Positions 1-10,136 are shown, counted from the stretch's first letter. The stretch is DNA of 64,000 nt from Thioalkalivibrio sp. ALJ16 (GCF_000377345.1 NZ_KB898041.1:1-64000), one strand, 5' to 3'. The notes: a model not told the origin generated them from the sequence alone. Translations and numbers: made by a program.

Positions 1-255
1 CGGGCCAGCATGAGCCGGCGGGGTAACTGCTGGGACAATGCGGTGGCCGAACGCTTCTTCCTAAACCTGAAGATGGAGCGCGTCTGGCGACGGGACTATG
101 CCAATCACGGCGAGGCCACCCGGGACATCACCGACTACATCGTCGGCTTCTACAACGAGCGCCGAAGGCACTCGACCCTGGGCTACCTGTCGCCCAACGC
201 CTACGAGCGAAAATGGACAGCCGAAACACCGATCGAGGTGTCCGAAATCACTTGA
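1..255 (+). CDS. IS3-family transposase (OrfB), C-terminal part, cut by the window edge
   Basis: This is the 3' end of an IS3-family OrfB transposase. The frame is open from base 1 and stops at 253-255; an internal ATG at 10 is unlikely to be the true start. The motif DNAVAERFF contains the catalytic Glu of the DDE integrase core, and it is followed by the usual LKMERVW and FYNERRRHSTLGY segments near the C-terminus of this family. The IS right end seems to lie just after the stop, around base 263, where the sequence ends in CCACTACA. The element has landed in the 3' part of the opposite-strand ATPase gene that follows. The left half of the IS lies outside the window, so I cannot say whether the whole element is intact. 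Confidence 0.9.
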   Translation, partial: RASMSRRGNCWDNAVAERFFLNLKMERVWRRDYANHGEATRDITDYIVGFYNERRRHSTLGYLSPNAYERKWTAETPIEVSEIT

Positions 256-1631
256 CCACTACAATGCCGATAATTATCCGGCATTCTTTTATCCGTGACC
301 CTAGGATTAATGAAGCCAGATTCATGAAGCAAGGATAGAATCTTTATCGCATCATCTTCATCCGATGGCTTCATCGCTCGCCCAAATACCACAAGGCTAA
401 ACCGAGACGGAAGAGCCTTTAGGTGGTCGCGCAGTTGGTCGAACTCCAGTTCGAAATCAAGGTCGACAAAGCTTCTCAAGACATCCAAGAACGAGGCACA
501 GTCAAACCCCATCTCAATCGCCAGATCCTCCGCTCGCTCCTTAGAAAAAGATTGCATCGCGTATTCTGCATCAGTCGAGGCAATCCTATCAGCACCCCTG
601 GCTTTTGCTGCTGAAGCTAGATGATGAACCAGCTGAATCATGTCTCGTGGACGCTCTCTGGAGGATTTCAATAGAAATTGCTCCCAGCTACGTCTTTCGG
701 TGCTCGTCGGCAGGTTCATCCAGTCTTCTTCAAAGAAATGAAGAAACGGCGGGCGTCCACTGCAGCCACCTGAGTATGCGGCTTTCTCGATCCTCTTATT
801 TAGTATTGTTTTCATTAGGCGCTCGGGCGCTCTCATCGAAAGCACTAATGGACGGAAATGATCAATTTGGTCTCGCTGGCCTTTTTCATTTCTAAGTAAT
901 CGCATCCACACCTCCGTCCGAAGGGTGACAATGCATTTGATGTTTGGGCTCGTTGATGTCAGTTTTCGAACCGCAAGAAGTAGGCCCCAAATCCTATTCA
1001 AATGATTGGGATCGTCTAATGTCGCCACTTGGTCGGTATCGTCGAGAAGTAACAGAAAAACTTTTTCTTCATCCAGAAGATGATTTTGGATAGTCTGAGC
1101 AAGTTCACTCTCTGAGGATGAGGTTTTAGCAAGATCCGCAGCAAGTGACTTTGCGTCGATCCTTCCGGCTGAGGTTGATATTTTGCTTAGAACCGAAAGA
1201 AGCTTGCCTACCCAGTCCGCTTCACGAGAACCTTTTGCCACAGATTCGTTATATAGTTTGGCCGCCGGCCCCTTAAGGTACCCCGATAGATTCTGCGCAA
1301 TTCCCGTCGCCACGGCGTCCAAGAAGCACGAGTACATGTTTCTTTTAATGGTTGCGACATCGCTAACTCCTTGCATTACGCTAAGCTCGATGTCGTCGGG
1401 TCGCAAGAAAAGCGTAGGAATCCTCTTCTTCTTGGCGGCGTTGAACAGCCACTCCAAAATGGCCGTCTTCCCTATACCCTTGTTGCCGACGATTATGCGT
1501 GGGCTTCCAGAAGGAATAGCCAACACTTCGGGGAGTTGTTCGGGAGACACGAAAATATCTTTCAGAATATTCCTGTCTCCCTCGGTTGTCCCGGTAGGGA
1601 AGTACTTAATCAGTGAATCTAACTGGCTCAT
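201..1631 (-). CDS. P-loop ATPase (Sll1717-like), C-terminus replaced by the IS
   Basis: A predicted cytoplasmic P-loop NTPase of the kind often annotated as Sll1717-family ATPase; its cellular role is unknown. Walker A is GNKGIGKTA at about residues 49-57, and a hydrophobic Walker B, VFLLLLDDTDQ, lies at about 191-201. I prefer the ATG at 1631 because an AAGGAT Shine-Dalgarno sits 6 bases upstream. An ATG at 1682 would add 17 residues but has no clear ribosome site. The last 20 codons (201-263) lie inside the IS3 terminus, so the native C-terminus is lost and the frame stops by chance within IS DNA. Base composition is visibly more AT-rich than the rest of the window, which suggests acquired DNA. 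Homologues occur in genomic islands and sometimes near defence genes, but nothing here proves a function. Confidence 0.7.
   Translation of the reverse strand: MSQLDSLIKYFPTGTTEGDRNILKDIFVSPEQLPEVLAIPSGSPRIIVGNKGIGKTAILEWLFNAAKKKRIPTLFLRPDDIELSVMQGVSDVATIKRNMYSCFLDAVATGIAQNLSGYLKGPAAKLYNESVAKGSREADWVGKLLSVLSKISTSAGRIDAKSLAADLAKTSSSESELAQTIQNHLLDEEKVFLLLLDDTDQVATLDDPNHLNRIWGLLLAVRKLTSTSPNIKCIVTLRTEVWMRLLRNEKGQRDQIDHFRPLVLSMRAPERLMKTILNKRIEKAAYSGGCSGRPPFLHFFEEDWMNLPTSTERRSWEQFLLKSSRERPRDMIQLVHHLASAAKARGADRIASTDAEYAMQSFSKERAEDLAIEMGFDCASFLDVLRSFVDLDFELEFDQLRDHLKALPSRFSLVVFGRAMKPSDEDDAIKILSLLHESGFINPRVTDKRMPDNYRHCSGQVISDTSIGVSAVHFRS
225..263 (+). mobile_element. Right terminal region of the IS3-family element
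   Basis: The transposase stop codon is followed within 10 bases by a terminus ending CCACTACA at about 263. Read on the minus strand the terminus begins TGTAGTGGTCAAGTGA, which looks like an IS3-type terminal inverted repeat that starts with TG. The AT-rich host sequence begins right after it. The exact boundary and any target duplication cannot be confirmed without the left end. Confidence 0.5.
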
Positions 1632-1934
1632 TGATAGATCCTTAATAGTCGGCCCAACAGTGATTAGATAGCGCGCACTCATATTTGTTGAACGAGCTCG
1701 CTATATATCCAGAATTATGCGCCTTCAGAAATGATCGTAGTTTCAGGTTCTTGGGGCGCTTGGGGTGCATGGGTGGCGTTAAATCCTGGATAGGCTGCAG
1801 CGAAGACATGTTGTGCGAGGCGGTAGGGTGGATCTGCGCCGGCTTACATGGCAGTGTGGTTGATTCTGGCACGGGCGTTGTGGGTTTGAGAACCGCTCGG
1901 TGGATGGTCCGATTCGCGGCGTATGTGGAGCCGG

Positions 1935-3037
<1,103 letters not shown>

Positions 3038-3041
<4 letters not shown>

Positions 3042-3730
3042 AGGCGCACCGTGTCGAAGCGGCGGTTGATCGCGTAGACGATGAACAGCACGGCGAAGGC
3101 GAAGATCAGCAGGCCGAAGGAGAGGCGGTGCGCGGAGTCGAAGTCCATCGCCTCGGCGTGGTCGTAGATCAGGATGGACAGCACCTGGGTCTCGCCGGGG
3201 ATCGCGCCGCCCAGCATCAGGATCACGCCGAACTCGCCGAGGGTGTGGGCGAAGGCGAGCGTGGCGGCGACGATGAAGCCGCCGCGGGTCATCGGCAGGA
3301 TCACGGTCACGAAGCGGTCGATGCGTCCGGCGCCCAGCGAGCCGGCGATCTCCACCGGCCGGCGGCCGAGGTTGGCGAAGGCCTGCTGCAGCGGCTGCAC
3401 CGCGAACGGCAGGGAGTAGATCACCGAGCCGATCAGGATGCCCTGAAAGGTAAAGGCCAGGTGGTTCAGGCCCCAGCTCTCCAGCGTACTGCCGACCGGC
3501 CCGGCCGGGCCGAGCAGCACCAGCAGGTAGAAGCCGAGCACGGTGGGCGGCAGCACCAGCGGCAGGGCGACGAGGGCCTGCACCGCGGTGCGCACGCCGG
3601 GGGAGCCGCGCCCGTTGGCCAGCCACCAGGCGATCGGCGTGGCGATCACCAGCAGGATCAGCGTGGTGTAGAGCGCGAGCTTGAGGGTGACCTCGATCGC
3701 CATCCAGTCCGTGGGGCTCAGGTCCAGCAT
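3038..3730 (-). CDS. modB: Molybdate ABC transporter permease ModB
   Basis: Inner-membrane channel subunit of the ModABC molybdate importer, 230 residues, the usual family length. It has about five hydrophobic segments. The EAA loop that docks onto ModC is visible as EIAGSLGAGRIDRFVTVILP, and the conserved GEFGVILMLGG stretch follows. The stop overlaps the proposed GTG start of modC by four bases. The start lies four bases after the modA stop, so the three genes are very likely co-translated. Confidence 0.95.
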
Positions 3731-3734
3731 TCTG

Positions 3735-4493
3735 CTATTCGCTCCCGGGCATCTCGAAGCCGTAGCGCTGCATGATCTCGCGGGCGGTGTCGCGGCCCAT
3801 GAACCCGGCGAAGCGGTGCGCGGTGTCCTTGTCCGCGCCGCGCCGGGTGATCACGAAGCCCTGAGTCAGGGGTTCGTGCAGCGCGTCGTCGATCAGGTGG
3901 TGTGGGTGCTCGGCGAGATCGGGAAACTCCGCGAGCGACAGCGCGATGATGCCGATGTCCGCGCCGCCGGCCTGCACCATGCGGGCGGTCTGGGCGATGT
4001 TGTCGCCGTTGACGATCTTCGGCTGCAGCTCCTCCCAGACGCCGGCGGCCTTCAGCGCCTCCTTCGCGCGCACGCCGTAGGGGGCGTGCGTGGGCGAGGC
4101 GATGGCCACGCGGCGGATGTCGTCGCGCGTCAGGTCTTCCAGCGTCAGCTCGGAGGCATCCATGCGATTGCTCCACAGCACGATGCGGCCGATGGCGTAG
4201 ACGGATGGCTCGGTGACGGCGGCGCCCTCCGCGTAGAGCCGCTTCGGGTAGGCGATGTCGGCGGAGAAGAAGATGTCGTAGGGTGCGCCGTTCAGGATCT
4301 GCGTGGTCATGCGCCCGGAGGAGCCGTAGGTCACACGCACGCGGTCATCCGGATAGGCCTCGCGGTAGGCCTCCAGGATCTCGTCCAGCGCAAAGCGCAG
4401 GTCGGAGGCGGCGGCGATGGTCAGCGGGCCGGAGGCGTGCGCCAGGCCGGGCAGCAGCAGGGCGAGCGTCAGGAGCAGGGCGCGCAGGTGCAT
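3735..4493 (-). CDS. modA: Periplasmic molybdate-binding protein ModA
   Basis: Periplasmic receptor that delivers molybdate (and probably tungstate) to ModBC. The start at 4493 puts a classic signal peptide at the N-terminus (MHLRALLLTLALLLPGLAHA), and GGGAAG-like ribosome-site bases lie about 9 nt upstream. A longer reading to 4550 would put charged residues before the signal peptide and is unlikely. The mature protein begins near SGPLTIAAASDLRFAL, the ModA N-terminal strand with its oxyanion-binding Ser, and continues with YGSSGRM, another ligand-contact loop. The protein is 252 residues. Upstream, between modE and modA, lies a ModE-type operator (4618-4641). Confidence 0.94.
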   Translation of the reverse strand: MHLRALLLTLALLLPGLAHASGPLTIAAASDLRFALDEILEAYREAYPDDRVRVTYGSSGRMTTQILNGAPYDIFFSADIAYPKRLYAEGAAVTEPSVYAIGRIVLWSNRMDASELTLEDLTRDDIRRVAIASPTHAPYGVRAKEALKAAGVWEELQPKIVNGDNIAQTARMVQAGGADIGIIALSLAEFPDLAEHPHHLIDDALHEPLTQGFVITRRGADKDTAHRFAGFMGRDTAREIMQRYGFEMPGSE

Positions 4494-4617
4494 GGTTGGG
4501 TTCTTCCCTGTGGTTCGGTCCTGGTGGCGTCGGGCCCTTGCGCGCAGCACTCGCCCTGCGGTCCTTGTGCATCGTCGCTGCGCCGCGCGCCGTGACGGGG
4601 CCCGAGGATATGCATCT

Positions 4618-4641
4618 CGTTATGTTTGTGTTTGCATATCG
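4618..4641. promoter_or_regulatory. ModE operator
   Basis: The sequence reads CGTTATGT, seven bases, then TGCATATCG. This matches the E. coli modA operator layout CGTTATAT-N7-TACATAACG in spacing and in most half-site positions. It lies about 125 bases upstream of the modA start and just after the modE stop, where ModE would be expected to repress modABC when molybdate is plentiful. Confidence 0.75.
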
Positions 4642-4693
4642 ACGGGCGCAATGATGCGGCGGCCGGGCGGGGGCCGTCAAGACCCGCCCGGGG

Positions 4694-5080
4694 TCAGGGT
4701 TCGTAGTCGTCGGCGAGGAAGTCGGCGAAGGCGTGCAGTTCGTCGCGCAGAGCCTCGCAGGCCTTGCGTTCCATGTCGCGGTAGCGCGCCAGCACGGTCT
4801 CGCCGAAGTCGGTGATCTGCGCGCCGCCGCCGCCGGAGCCGCCCTTGGCGGTGGCGATCACGGGTTCGCGGAAGCTCTGGTTCATGGTCTCGACCAGGTC
4901 CCAGGCGCGGCGATAGGACATGCCGACATGACGGGCTGCCGCGGAGATCGAACCCTGCTCGCGGATCGCCTCCAGCAGCATGGCCTTGCCCGGCCCCATG
5001 GCGGTGACCTCGCCCAGCAGCACGCGCAGGCGCGGGGTCTGTGCGGGGTCTTTTGGGTCGCCGGAATGGTGGGTGCTCAT
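4694..5080 (-). CDS. modE: ModE-type winged-helix regulator, DNA-binding domain only
   Basis: A 128-residue protein equivalent to the N-terminal DNA-binding half of ModE. The LysR-like winged helix is recognisable from ISAAARHVGMSYRRAWDLVE and the Gly-rich wing KGGSGGGGAQITDFG. E. coli ModE is about twice as long and carries two MOP/TOBE molybdate-binding domains at its C-terminus. These are absent here: after the wing and a dimer-helix-like segment the protein ends at DDYEP. The gene precedes modABC on the same strand, with the operator in the 200-base gap. It probably controls modABC, but how it senses molybdate is not evident from its own sequence; a separate Mop protein could supply binding. 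Confidence 0.88.
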   Translation of the reverse strand: MSTHHSGDPKDPAQTPRLRVLLGEVTAMGPGKAMLLEAIREQGSISAAARHVGMSYRRAWDLVETMNQSFREPVIATAKGGSGGGGAQITDFGETVLARYRDMERKACEALRDELHAFADFLADDYEP

Positions 5081-5150
5081 GCGGACTGGCCTGGGGTTTG
5101 CGTGCAGGGGGTGCGGATACAGGGTGGTTACGAAATGATACCCCGGAATT

Positions 5151-5219
5151 GCAGGAGGCCAGCACTCTGGCCGATGGGTGCCGATCCGGCGCCCTATCGG
5201 CCAGGTGCTGGCCTCCTGC
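5151..5219. repeat. Long imperfect hairpin downstream of acs
   Basis: Arms 5151-5175 and 5196-5219 are complementary over 24 base pairs with a single bulged base, starting GCAGGAGGCCAGCAC. The hairpin lies between the modE start and the acs stop, both on the minus strand. It could be a terminator, an mRNA 3' stabiliser or a palindromic repeat; there is no T run. Confidence 0.6.
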
Positions 5220-5231
5220 GGGGATATTGAG

Positions 5232-5254
5232 GGCCGGGGTGCGATACCCCGGCC
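5232..5254 (-). terminator. acs: Possible terminator after acs
   Basis: A perfect nine-base-pair hairpin (GGCCGGGGT, 5-base loop, ACCCCGGCC) begins seven bases beyond the acs stop codon. It lacks a clear T tract, so intrinsic termination is uncertain. Confidence 0.45.
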
Positions 5255-5260
5255 TCCGGT

Positions 5261-7219
5261 TCAGGCCTTGCCCTGGAGCTGCGGGATCACGGCCTCGTTC
5301 TCCAGCGTGGAGGTGTCGGATGTGATCTCCTCGCCCTTGGCGATGGAACGCAGCAGGCGGCGCATGATCTTGCCGGAGCGGGTCTTCGGCAGGCCGTCGG
5401 CAAAGCGGATGTCGTCCGGCTTGGCAATCGGGCCGATCTGGTCGGCGACCCAGTTGCGCAGGTCCTTCACCATCGCCTCGGCCTCGTCGCCGGTCAGGCG
5501 GTCGCCCTTCAGGATCACGAAGGCGACGATGGCCTCGCCCTTTACGTCGTGCGGGCGCCCGACCACGGCGGCCTCGGCCACCGCCTCGTGCGCGACCAGG
5601 GCGGATTCCACCTCCATGGTGCCGAGGCGGTGGCCGGAGACGTTCAGCACGTCGTCGATGCGGCCCATGATCCAGAAGTTGCCTTCGGCATCGCGGCGCG
5701 CGGAGTCGCCGGCCAGGTAGTACTTGCCGTCGAACTTGGGCCAGTAGGTGTCCTTGTAGCGCTGGTCGTCGCCCCAGACGGTGCGCAGCATGTGCGGCCA
5801 GGGCTTCTTGATGACCAGGTAGCCGCCCTGGTCCGCCGGCAGGCTGTTGCCCTGCTCGTCGACCACGTCGGCGTCGATGCCGGGCAGGGCCTGGGTGCAG
5901 GAGCCGGGCACCAGGGTGGTCGCGCCCGGGATCGGGGCGATCATGTTGGCGCCGGTTTCGGTCTGCCACCAGGTATCCACCACCGGGCAGCGTTCGCCGC
6001 CGATCACGCGGTAGTACCACATCCAGGCCTCGGGGTTGATCGGCTCGCCGACCGTGCCCAGCAGGCGCAGCTTGGACAGGTCGTACTGCGCGGGGATGTC
6101 GTCGCCGGCCTTCATCAGCGCGCGGATCGCGGTGGGCGCGGTGTAGAACACGGTGACCCCGTGGGCCTGGCACATCTTCCACCAGCGCCCGGCGTCGGGC
6201 ACGGTCGGCACGCCCTCGTAGATCACCTGGGTGGCGCCGACCGCCAGCGGGCCATAGGCGACGTAGGTATGGCCGGTGATCCAGCCGACATCCGCGGTGC
6301 ACCAGTAGACGTCGTCGCCCTGCAGGTCGAACACCCACTGGTTGGTGACGATCGCGCCCAGCAGGTAGCCGGCGCTGGAATGCTGGATGCCCTTGGGCTT
6401 GCCGGTGGAGCCGGAGGTGTAGAGCAGGAACAGCGGGTGTTCGGACTCGACCCATTCCGGTTCGCAGTCCACGGATTCGCCGTCCACGGCGTCCTCCCAC
6501 CAGACGTCGCGGCCTTCTTGCATGGTCACGTCGTTGCCGGCGCGCTTGCACACCACGACCTTCTCGACATCGCCCGGGTTGGAGTCCAGGGCCTTGTCCA
6601 CGTTGGCCTTGAGCGCCACGGTCTTGCCGCCGCGCGCGCCGCCATCGGCGGTGATGACCAGCCGCGCCCCGGAGTCCACGATGCGGTCGCGCAGGGCATC
6701 CGCGGAGAAGCCGCCGAACACCACCGAGTGGATCGCGCCGATGCGGGCGCAGGCCTGCATGGCGATCACGGCCTCGGCGTTCATTGGCATGTAGATGACG
6801 ACGCGGTCGCCCTTCTCCACGCCCATGCCCTTGAGGGCGTTGGCCAGCTTGCCGACCTCGTTGTAGAGATCGCGGTAGGTCAGGTGGCGGGTCTCGCCGT
6901 TCTCGGCCTCGAAGATGATCGCGGTCTTGTTGCCGCGCACCTCGAGGTGCCGGTCGATACAGTTGTAGGAGACGTTCATACGCCCGTCGGCGAACCACTC
7001 GTAATGTGGCGCGCGGGAGTCATCCAGGCCCTGGGTGAACTCGGTCTTCCAGTCGATCTTTTCGCGCGCGAGATCGCACCAGAAGCCCTCATGGTCGGCC
7101 GCCGCCTTCTGGTTCAGGGCCTCGAGATCCTCCGGTTTCAGGCGCGCTTTTTCGGTGAACGCCGCCGGGGGCGCGAAGTGGCGCGTCTCGGTAAGGGTGG
7201 ACTCGATGTTGTCACTCAT
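5261..7219 (-). CDS. acs: Acetyl-CoA synthetase (AMP-forming)
   Basis: Cytoplasmic enzyme that converts acetate, CoA and ATP to acetyl-CoA through acetyl-AMP. The protein has 652 residues, the normal length. The adenylate-forming P-loop motif [11 protein letters not shown] lies at 267-277. The conserved catalytic lysine sits in [11 protein letters not shown] near residue 617, the position that acetylation inactivates in characterised Acs enzymes. The next genes upstream on the same strand are a DEDDh exonuclease, a CBS/nucleotidyltransferase regulator and an acetate-type sodium symporter, so the block probably serves acetate uptake and activation. The first 25 residues precede the conserved AMP-binding N-terminal region, and the start codon agrees with family length. 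Confidence 0.97.
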   Translation of the reverse strand: MSDNIESTLTETRHFAPPAAFTEKARLKPEDLEALNQKAAADHEGFWCDLAREKIDWKTEFTQGLDDSRAPHYEWFADGRMNVSYNCIDRHLEVRGNKTAIIFEAENGETRHLTYRDLYNEVGKLANALKGMGVEKGDRVVIYMPMNAEAVIAMQACARIGAIHSVVFGGFSADALRDRIVDSGARLVITADGGARGGKTVALKANVDKALDSNPGDVEKVVVCKRAGNDVTMQEGRDVWWEDAVDGESVDCEPEWVESEHPLFLLYTSGSTGKPKGIQHSSAGYLLGAIVTNQWVFDLQGDDVYWCTADVGWITGHTYVAYGPLAVGATQVIYEGVPTVPDAGRWWKMCQAHGVTVFYTAPTAIRALMKAGDDIPAQYDLSKLRLLGTVGEPINPEAWMWYYRVIGGERCPVVDTWWQTETGANMIAPIPGATTLVPGSCTQALPGIDADVVDEQGNSLPADQGGYLVIKKPWPHMLRTVWGDDQRYKDTYWPKFDGKYYLAGDSARRDAEGNFWIMGRIDDVLNVSGHRLGTMEVESALVAHEAVAEAAVVGRPHDVKGEAIVAFVILKGDRLTGDEAEAMVKDLRNWVADQIGPIAKPDDIRFADGLPKTRSGKIMRRLLRSIAKGEEITSDTSTLENEAVIPQLQGKA

Positions 7220-7321
7220 CAGGGCCTCCGGAAAGGTTTTGCGGATTCGGTTGAGTAGGGGGCGGCACGGCCCCCCGTTGGTGGGTGCGAGGATAGCATG
7301 CGAACCGCCCGCTGGCCGCGC

Positions 7322-8059
7322 CTACCAGAGCCACGCGGGGCGGAACAGCACACGCCCGAGCGGCAGCTGGCCGTCCGGTGACTGCCGGCTGAGCAGGGCG
7401 GCGAACAGCTCGCCCGCGGCGATGGCGTCGAACAGGGCGTCATGCGCGCGGTAGGCCGGCAGGTTGTAGCGCGTGCGCAGGGTGTGCAGGCGCAGCCCGT
7501 GCGCCGGGATCGGCTGGCCGGCGCGGCGCAGGGCGGTCTCCGCCAGGCGCAGGGTATCGACAATGGGCAGCGGCGGGCGCACCCCGTACAGCCGCTGGCA
7601 GGCGCGTTCCAGAAAGCCGATCTCCAGGGCGGCGTGGTGCGCCACCATGATGCGCCCGGCGAGCGCGCGGAACAGGGCCTCAAGGGCGGCCTCCAGCGCG
7701 ATGCCGCCGGCGGCGCGCTGATCGGTGATGTGGTGGATGACCGCGCTCGCCTCGGGGACCGGGCCCTCGGCGCGGACCAGGCGCTGATCGGCGGTGGCGA
7801 GGTCGATGCACGGGCCGTCCATGGCCACCCAGCCGATGCTGAGGATGCGGTCGCGCTCCGGGTCCAGTCCGGTGGTCTCGAGGTCCACGGCGAGGAAGCG
7901 GCTGTGGGCGACGGCCTGCCCGGCGGTGGGCAGCGGGGTCTCCAGGGCCGCGCGCAGCGGGCCGGGCGGGCAGCGCCGCGCAGCCTGGCGGCGGCGCCGG
8001 CAGAAGCGCCAGTGGCCCGGGGGGCGGCGCCAGTCGGAGGGCTCGACCGGGCAGACCAT
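7322..8059 (-). CDS. DnaQ-like 3'-5' exonuclease (DEDDh)
   Basis: A DEDDh-superfamily exonuclease of the DNA polymerase III epsilon type, 245 residues. Motif ExoI is FLAVDLETTGLDP (Asp and Glu metal ligands), ExoII is in MVAHHAALEIGFLE, and ExoIII is AHDALFDA with the catalytic His and Asp. About 55 basic and Pro-rich residues precede the nuclease core. The gene starts 16 bases after the stop of the CBS/nucleotidyltransferase gene and is in line with it. Such exonucleases recur beside symporter/CBS loci in proteobacteria (recollection, not checked here). Its role there is unknown; it is not the replicative epsilon subunit by context. Confidence 0.85.
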   Translation of the reverse strand: MVCPVEPSDWRRPPGHWRFCRRRRQAARRCPPGPLRAALETPLPTAGQAVAHSRFLAVDLETTGLDPERDRILSIGWVAMDGPCIDLATADQRLVRAEGPVPEASAVIHHITDQRAAGGIALEAALEALFRALAGRIMVAHHAALEIGFLERACQRLYGVRPPLPIVDTLRLAETALRRAGQPIPAHGLRLHTLRTRYNLPAYRAHDALFDAIAAGELFAALLSRQSPDGQLPLGRVLFRPAWLW

Positions 8060-8075
8060 CAGCGCGTAGCGGCCG

Positions 8076-9923
8076 TCATCCGCGCACCCGTTCGGCGTTG
8101 GCCAGGGCGGACTTGCGGGTATCGCTGACCAGGCGGAACGCGGTCTTCAGGTGGTTGCGCTCCAGGGTGGACAGCGTGCTCGGGTCGAGGGCGTTGTCGG
8201 GGGCCTGGCCGTTGCGGATCTGTCCGGCCTGGTGGCGTGCGCGCAGGCCGGCGATGTACAGCCAGGCATCGACCAGGTTGGCGGCCGTGTTTTCGCTGAT
8301 CACGCCGGCCTGGGCGGCGGCGTGCAGCCGCTCTACCGTGCCGCGGGCCTCGCTGCCCGCGTTCAGGGCGAATACGCGGGCCATGGCCACGAGCGGCAGC
8401 AGGCCGCGCATCTTCAGGTCCAGGGTGTCGGCGTGTTCGCCGCTGGCCTCCAGCACGAACTGGCGGAAGAAGCCGAGCGGGGCGGGCAGGTCGCGGGCCT
8501 GATCGGCGAGGGCGGAAAGCAGGGCCTCGTGGCGCCGGGCGGTGGTCAGGGCGTGCTGGCGCAGGGGCTCGAACAGGCTGGCATCGCCGTGGATCACGCG
8601 CAGGTCCAGGTAGTGGCTGGCCAGCATGGCGTCGCGCGGGGCCGGGTGGTGCAGTACGCGTTCGAGCTCGCGCGCCCAGTCTGCGGCGCTGCGGCGCCAG
8701 TCGGGGTGGGTGGGGTCGACATCGCCCGGGCAGGCGCGGATGCCGCAGGCGTCCAGCCCGGCGCGGATCTGCTGCGCGAGCCGTTCGAACCAGGTGTCGG
8801 CGTCTGTCGGCGCGCTGTCGGCGATGATCAGGGCGGTGTCCTGATCGGTGAACACCGTCTGCTCGTGGCGGCCCTGACTGCCGCTGGCCAGCCAGGCAAA
8901 CGCGCACGGGGCGCTGCCGTGGTCGCGCTCGTACAGCTCGATAAGGCGCTGGGTCAGGGTGTCGATCACGGTGGTGAGCGTCTGCGTGATCTGCACGGCA
9001 TCGGCGCCGGTGTCCACCAGCTGTACCTGCAGCCGGGGCAGGGCCTGCATGATCCCCTGCAGGGCGGTCAGGTCGTCGGCCCGGCGCAGGTCGCGTACCA
9101 GGTACACGGCGCTGGTGCCCTGGTGGCGGATCAGGTCGGTGCTGGAGAGGATGCCGGTCAGTGCGCCGTCGTGCTCCTGCACCACCGGCAGGTGGTGGAT
9201 GTCGTGGCGGGCCATCCGCAGCAGGGCCTCGAACGCGGGCGTACTGCCAGTCACGGTGGTCAGCGGCGTGGCCATGAATTCGGCCACTGGCTGTTCCGGG
9301 TCCTGTTCGCGGGCCAGGGCCCGGCGCAGGTCGGTATCGGTGAGGATGCCGGCCGGCTCCTGCGGCCGTTCCGGGGGGTGCAGCAGCAGGGCCGAGATGT
9401 CGGACCGGTCCATCAGCCGTGCCGCCTCGCGCAGGCTCAGGGTTGTCAGGCCCCGCACCGGGTCGGGTGTCATCAACGCGCGCACCGGGGTGGTCAGCAG
9501 GCCCTGGGTGGCGTCACCGGCCGCGCCGCGGGGCGCGCCCAGGGGGCGCGGGGCGTCGCCGGCGAGGAACTCGGCAATGGCGCCATCCCGTGCCGACAGG
9601 GCCTGCGCGCGGTCCAGCGGCAGGTGGTAGACCAGGCTGTCCTCGGTGACCGGGCCGAGCCGGTGCCCCGGTGCTGCGGGCACATGGAAGGCATCGCCTT
9701 CGCCGAGGCGGTCCTGCAGGGTGTCGTTCGCGTCGCGGATCTCCACGCTGCCGGTGCGCAGGATCCACAGCCCCGCCTCGGCGGCGGGCGGAAAGTCGCT
9801 GCCGGCGCGCAGGTAGCGCAGGGTCAGCTGGCGCACGAGTGCGCTGCGGCTGGCCGCCGGAAGCGTGGCCAGGTCCGGGCACTGGTCGAGGAATTCGCGG
9901 ATCTCTTCAAGTTCGCCGTTCAT
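8076..9923 (-). CDS. cNMP-binding/CBS/nucleotidyltransferase (DUF294) regulator, copy 1
   Basis: A multi-domain cytoplasmic protein of 615 residues. In order: a cNMP-binding-like beta domain (about 30-125), two CBS domains (about 145-270, with MTPDPV and FMATPLTTV marking the starts of the pair), a DUF294 nucleotidyltransferase domain with GSQGRHEQ at 348-355 and the metal-binding DQD at 360-362, and a helical DUF294 C-terminal domain. The layout resembles GlnD-related signalling proteins, but the target is unknown. I use the ATG at 9923; a TTG at 9965 would add 14 residues and overlap a perfect hairpin. The paralogue at 12221-14095 has the same architecture, and the two enclose the sodium symporter genes. 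Control of symporter activity is a reasonable inference only. Confidence 0.88.
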   Translation of the reverse strand: MNGELEEIREFLDQCPDLATLPAASRSALVRQLTLRYLRAGSDFPPAAEAGLWILRTGSVEIRDANDTLQDRLGEGDAFHVPAAPGHRLGPVTEDSLVYHLPLDRAQALSARDGAIAEFLAGDAPRPLGAPRGAAGDATQGLLTTPVRALMTPDPVRGLTTLSLREAARLMDRSDISALLLHPPERPQEPAGILTDTDLRRALAREQDPEQPVAEFMATPLTTVTGSTPAFEALLRMARHDIHHLPVVQEHDGALTGILSSTDLIRHQGTSAVYLVRDLRRADDLTALQGIMQALPRLQVQLVDTGADAVQITQTLTTVIDTLTQRLIELYERDHGSAPCAFAWLASGSQGRHEQTVFTDQDTALIIADSAPTDADTWFERLAQQIRAGLDACGIRACPGDVDPTHPDWRRSAADWARELERVLHHPAPRDAMLASHYLDLRVIHGDASLFEPLRQHALTTARRHEALLSALADQARDLPAPLGFFRQFVLEASGEHADTLDLKMRGLLPLVAMARVFALNAGSEARGTVERLHAAAQAGVISENTAANLVDAWLYIAGLRARHQAGQIRNGQAPDNALDPSTLSTLERNHLKTAFRLVSDTRKSALANAERVRG

Positions 9924-9960
9924 CTGCGAGTCCGTGCGGGGCGGGCTGGCCGGGGCAACC

Positions 9961-9989
9961 GGCAATCGACCCGCGTGGGGTCGATTGCC
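9961..9989. other. Perfect 12-bp hairpin in the leader of the CBS/nucleotidyltransferase gene
   Basis: GGCAATCGACCC and its exact complement flank a five-base loop (9973-9977). The hairpin lies about 37 bases before the ATG at 9923 and about 150 bases after the symporter stop. It has no T run. It may be an mRNA processing or attenuation structure between the two genes. Confidence 0.5.
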
Positions 9990-10095
9990 GCTTGGCCCGT
10001 AAGGTTGGACAGGGCATTAAGGGAACGGCCCGGGGAGCCCAGGCCGATCCTTTCGTGCGTGATGTGAAATGACCATCCAGTCATCACATGGGTGA

Positions 10096-10129
10096 CCCCG
10101 CCATGCCGGTCGGACCGGGCATGACGGGG
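10096..10129 (-). terminator. Hairpin after the sodium symporter gene
   Basis: Arms 10096-10109 and 10115-10129 (CCCCGCCATGCCGG against CCGGGCATGACGGGG) form a GC-rich stem with one mismatch and one bulge, seven bases beyond the symporter stop. It is a likely transcription end or partial terminator; there is no strong T tract. Confidence 0.45.
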
Positions 10130-10136
10130 CCTTCCA

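Noticed and set aside
8151-10067. Long plus-strand open frame opposite the CBS/nucleotidyltransferase gene
   Set aside because: It has Gly/Gln/Ala-rich antisense composition with no domain, caused by high GC on the complementary strand.
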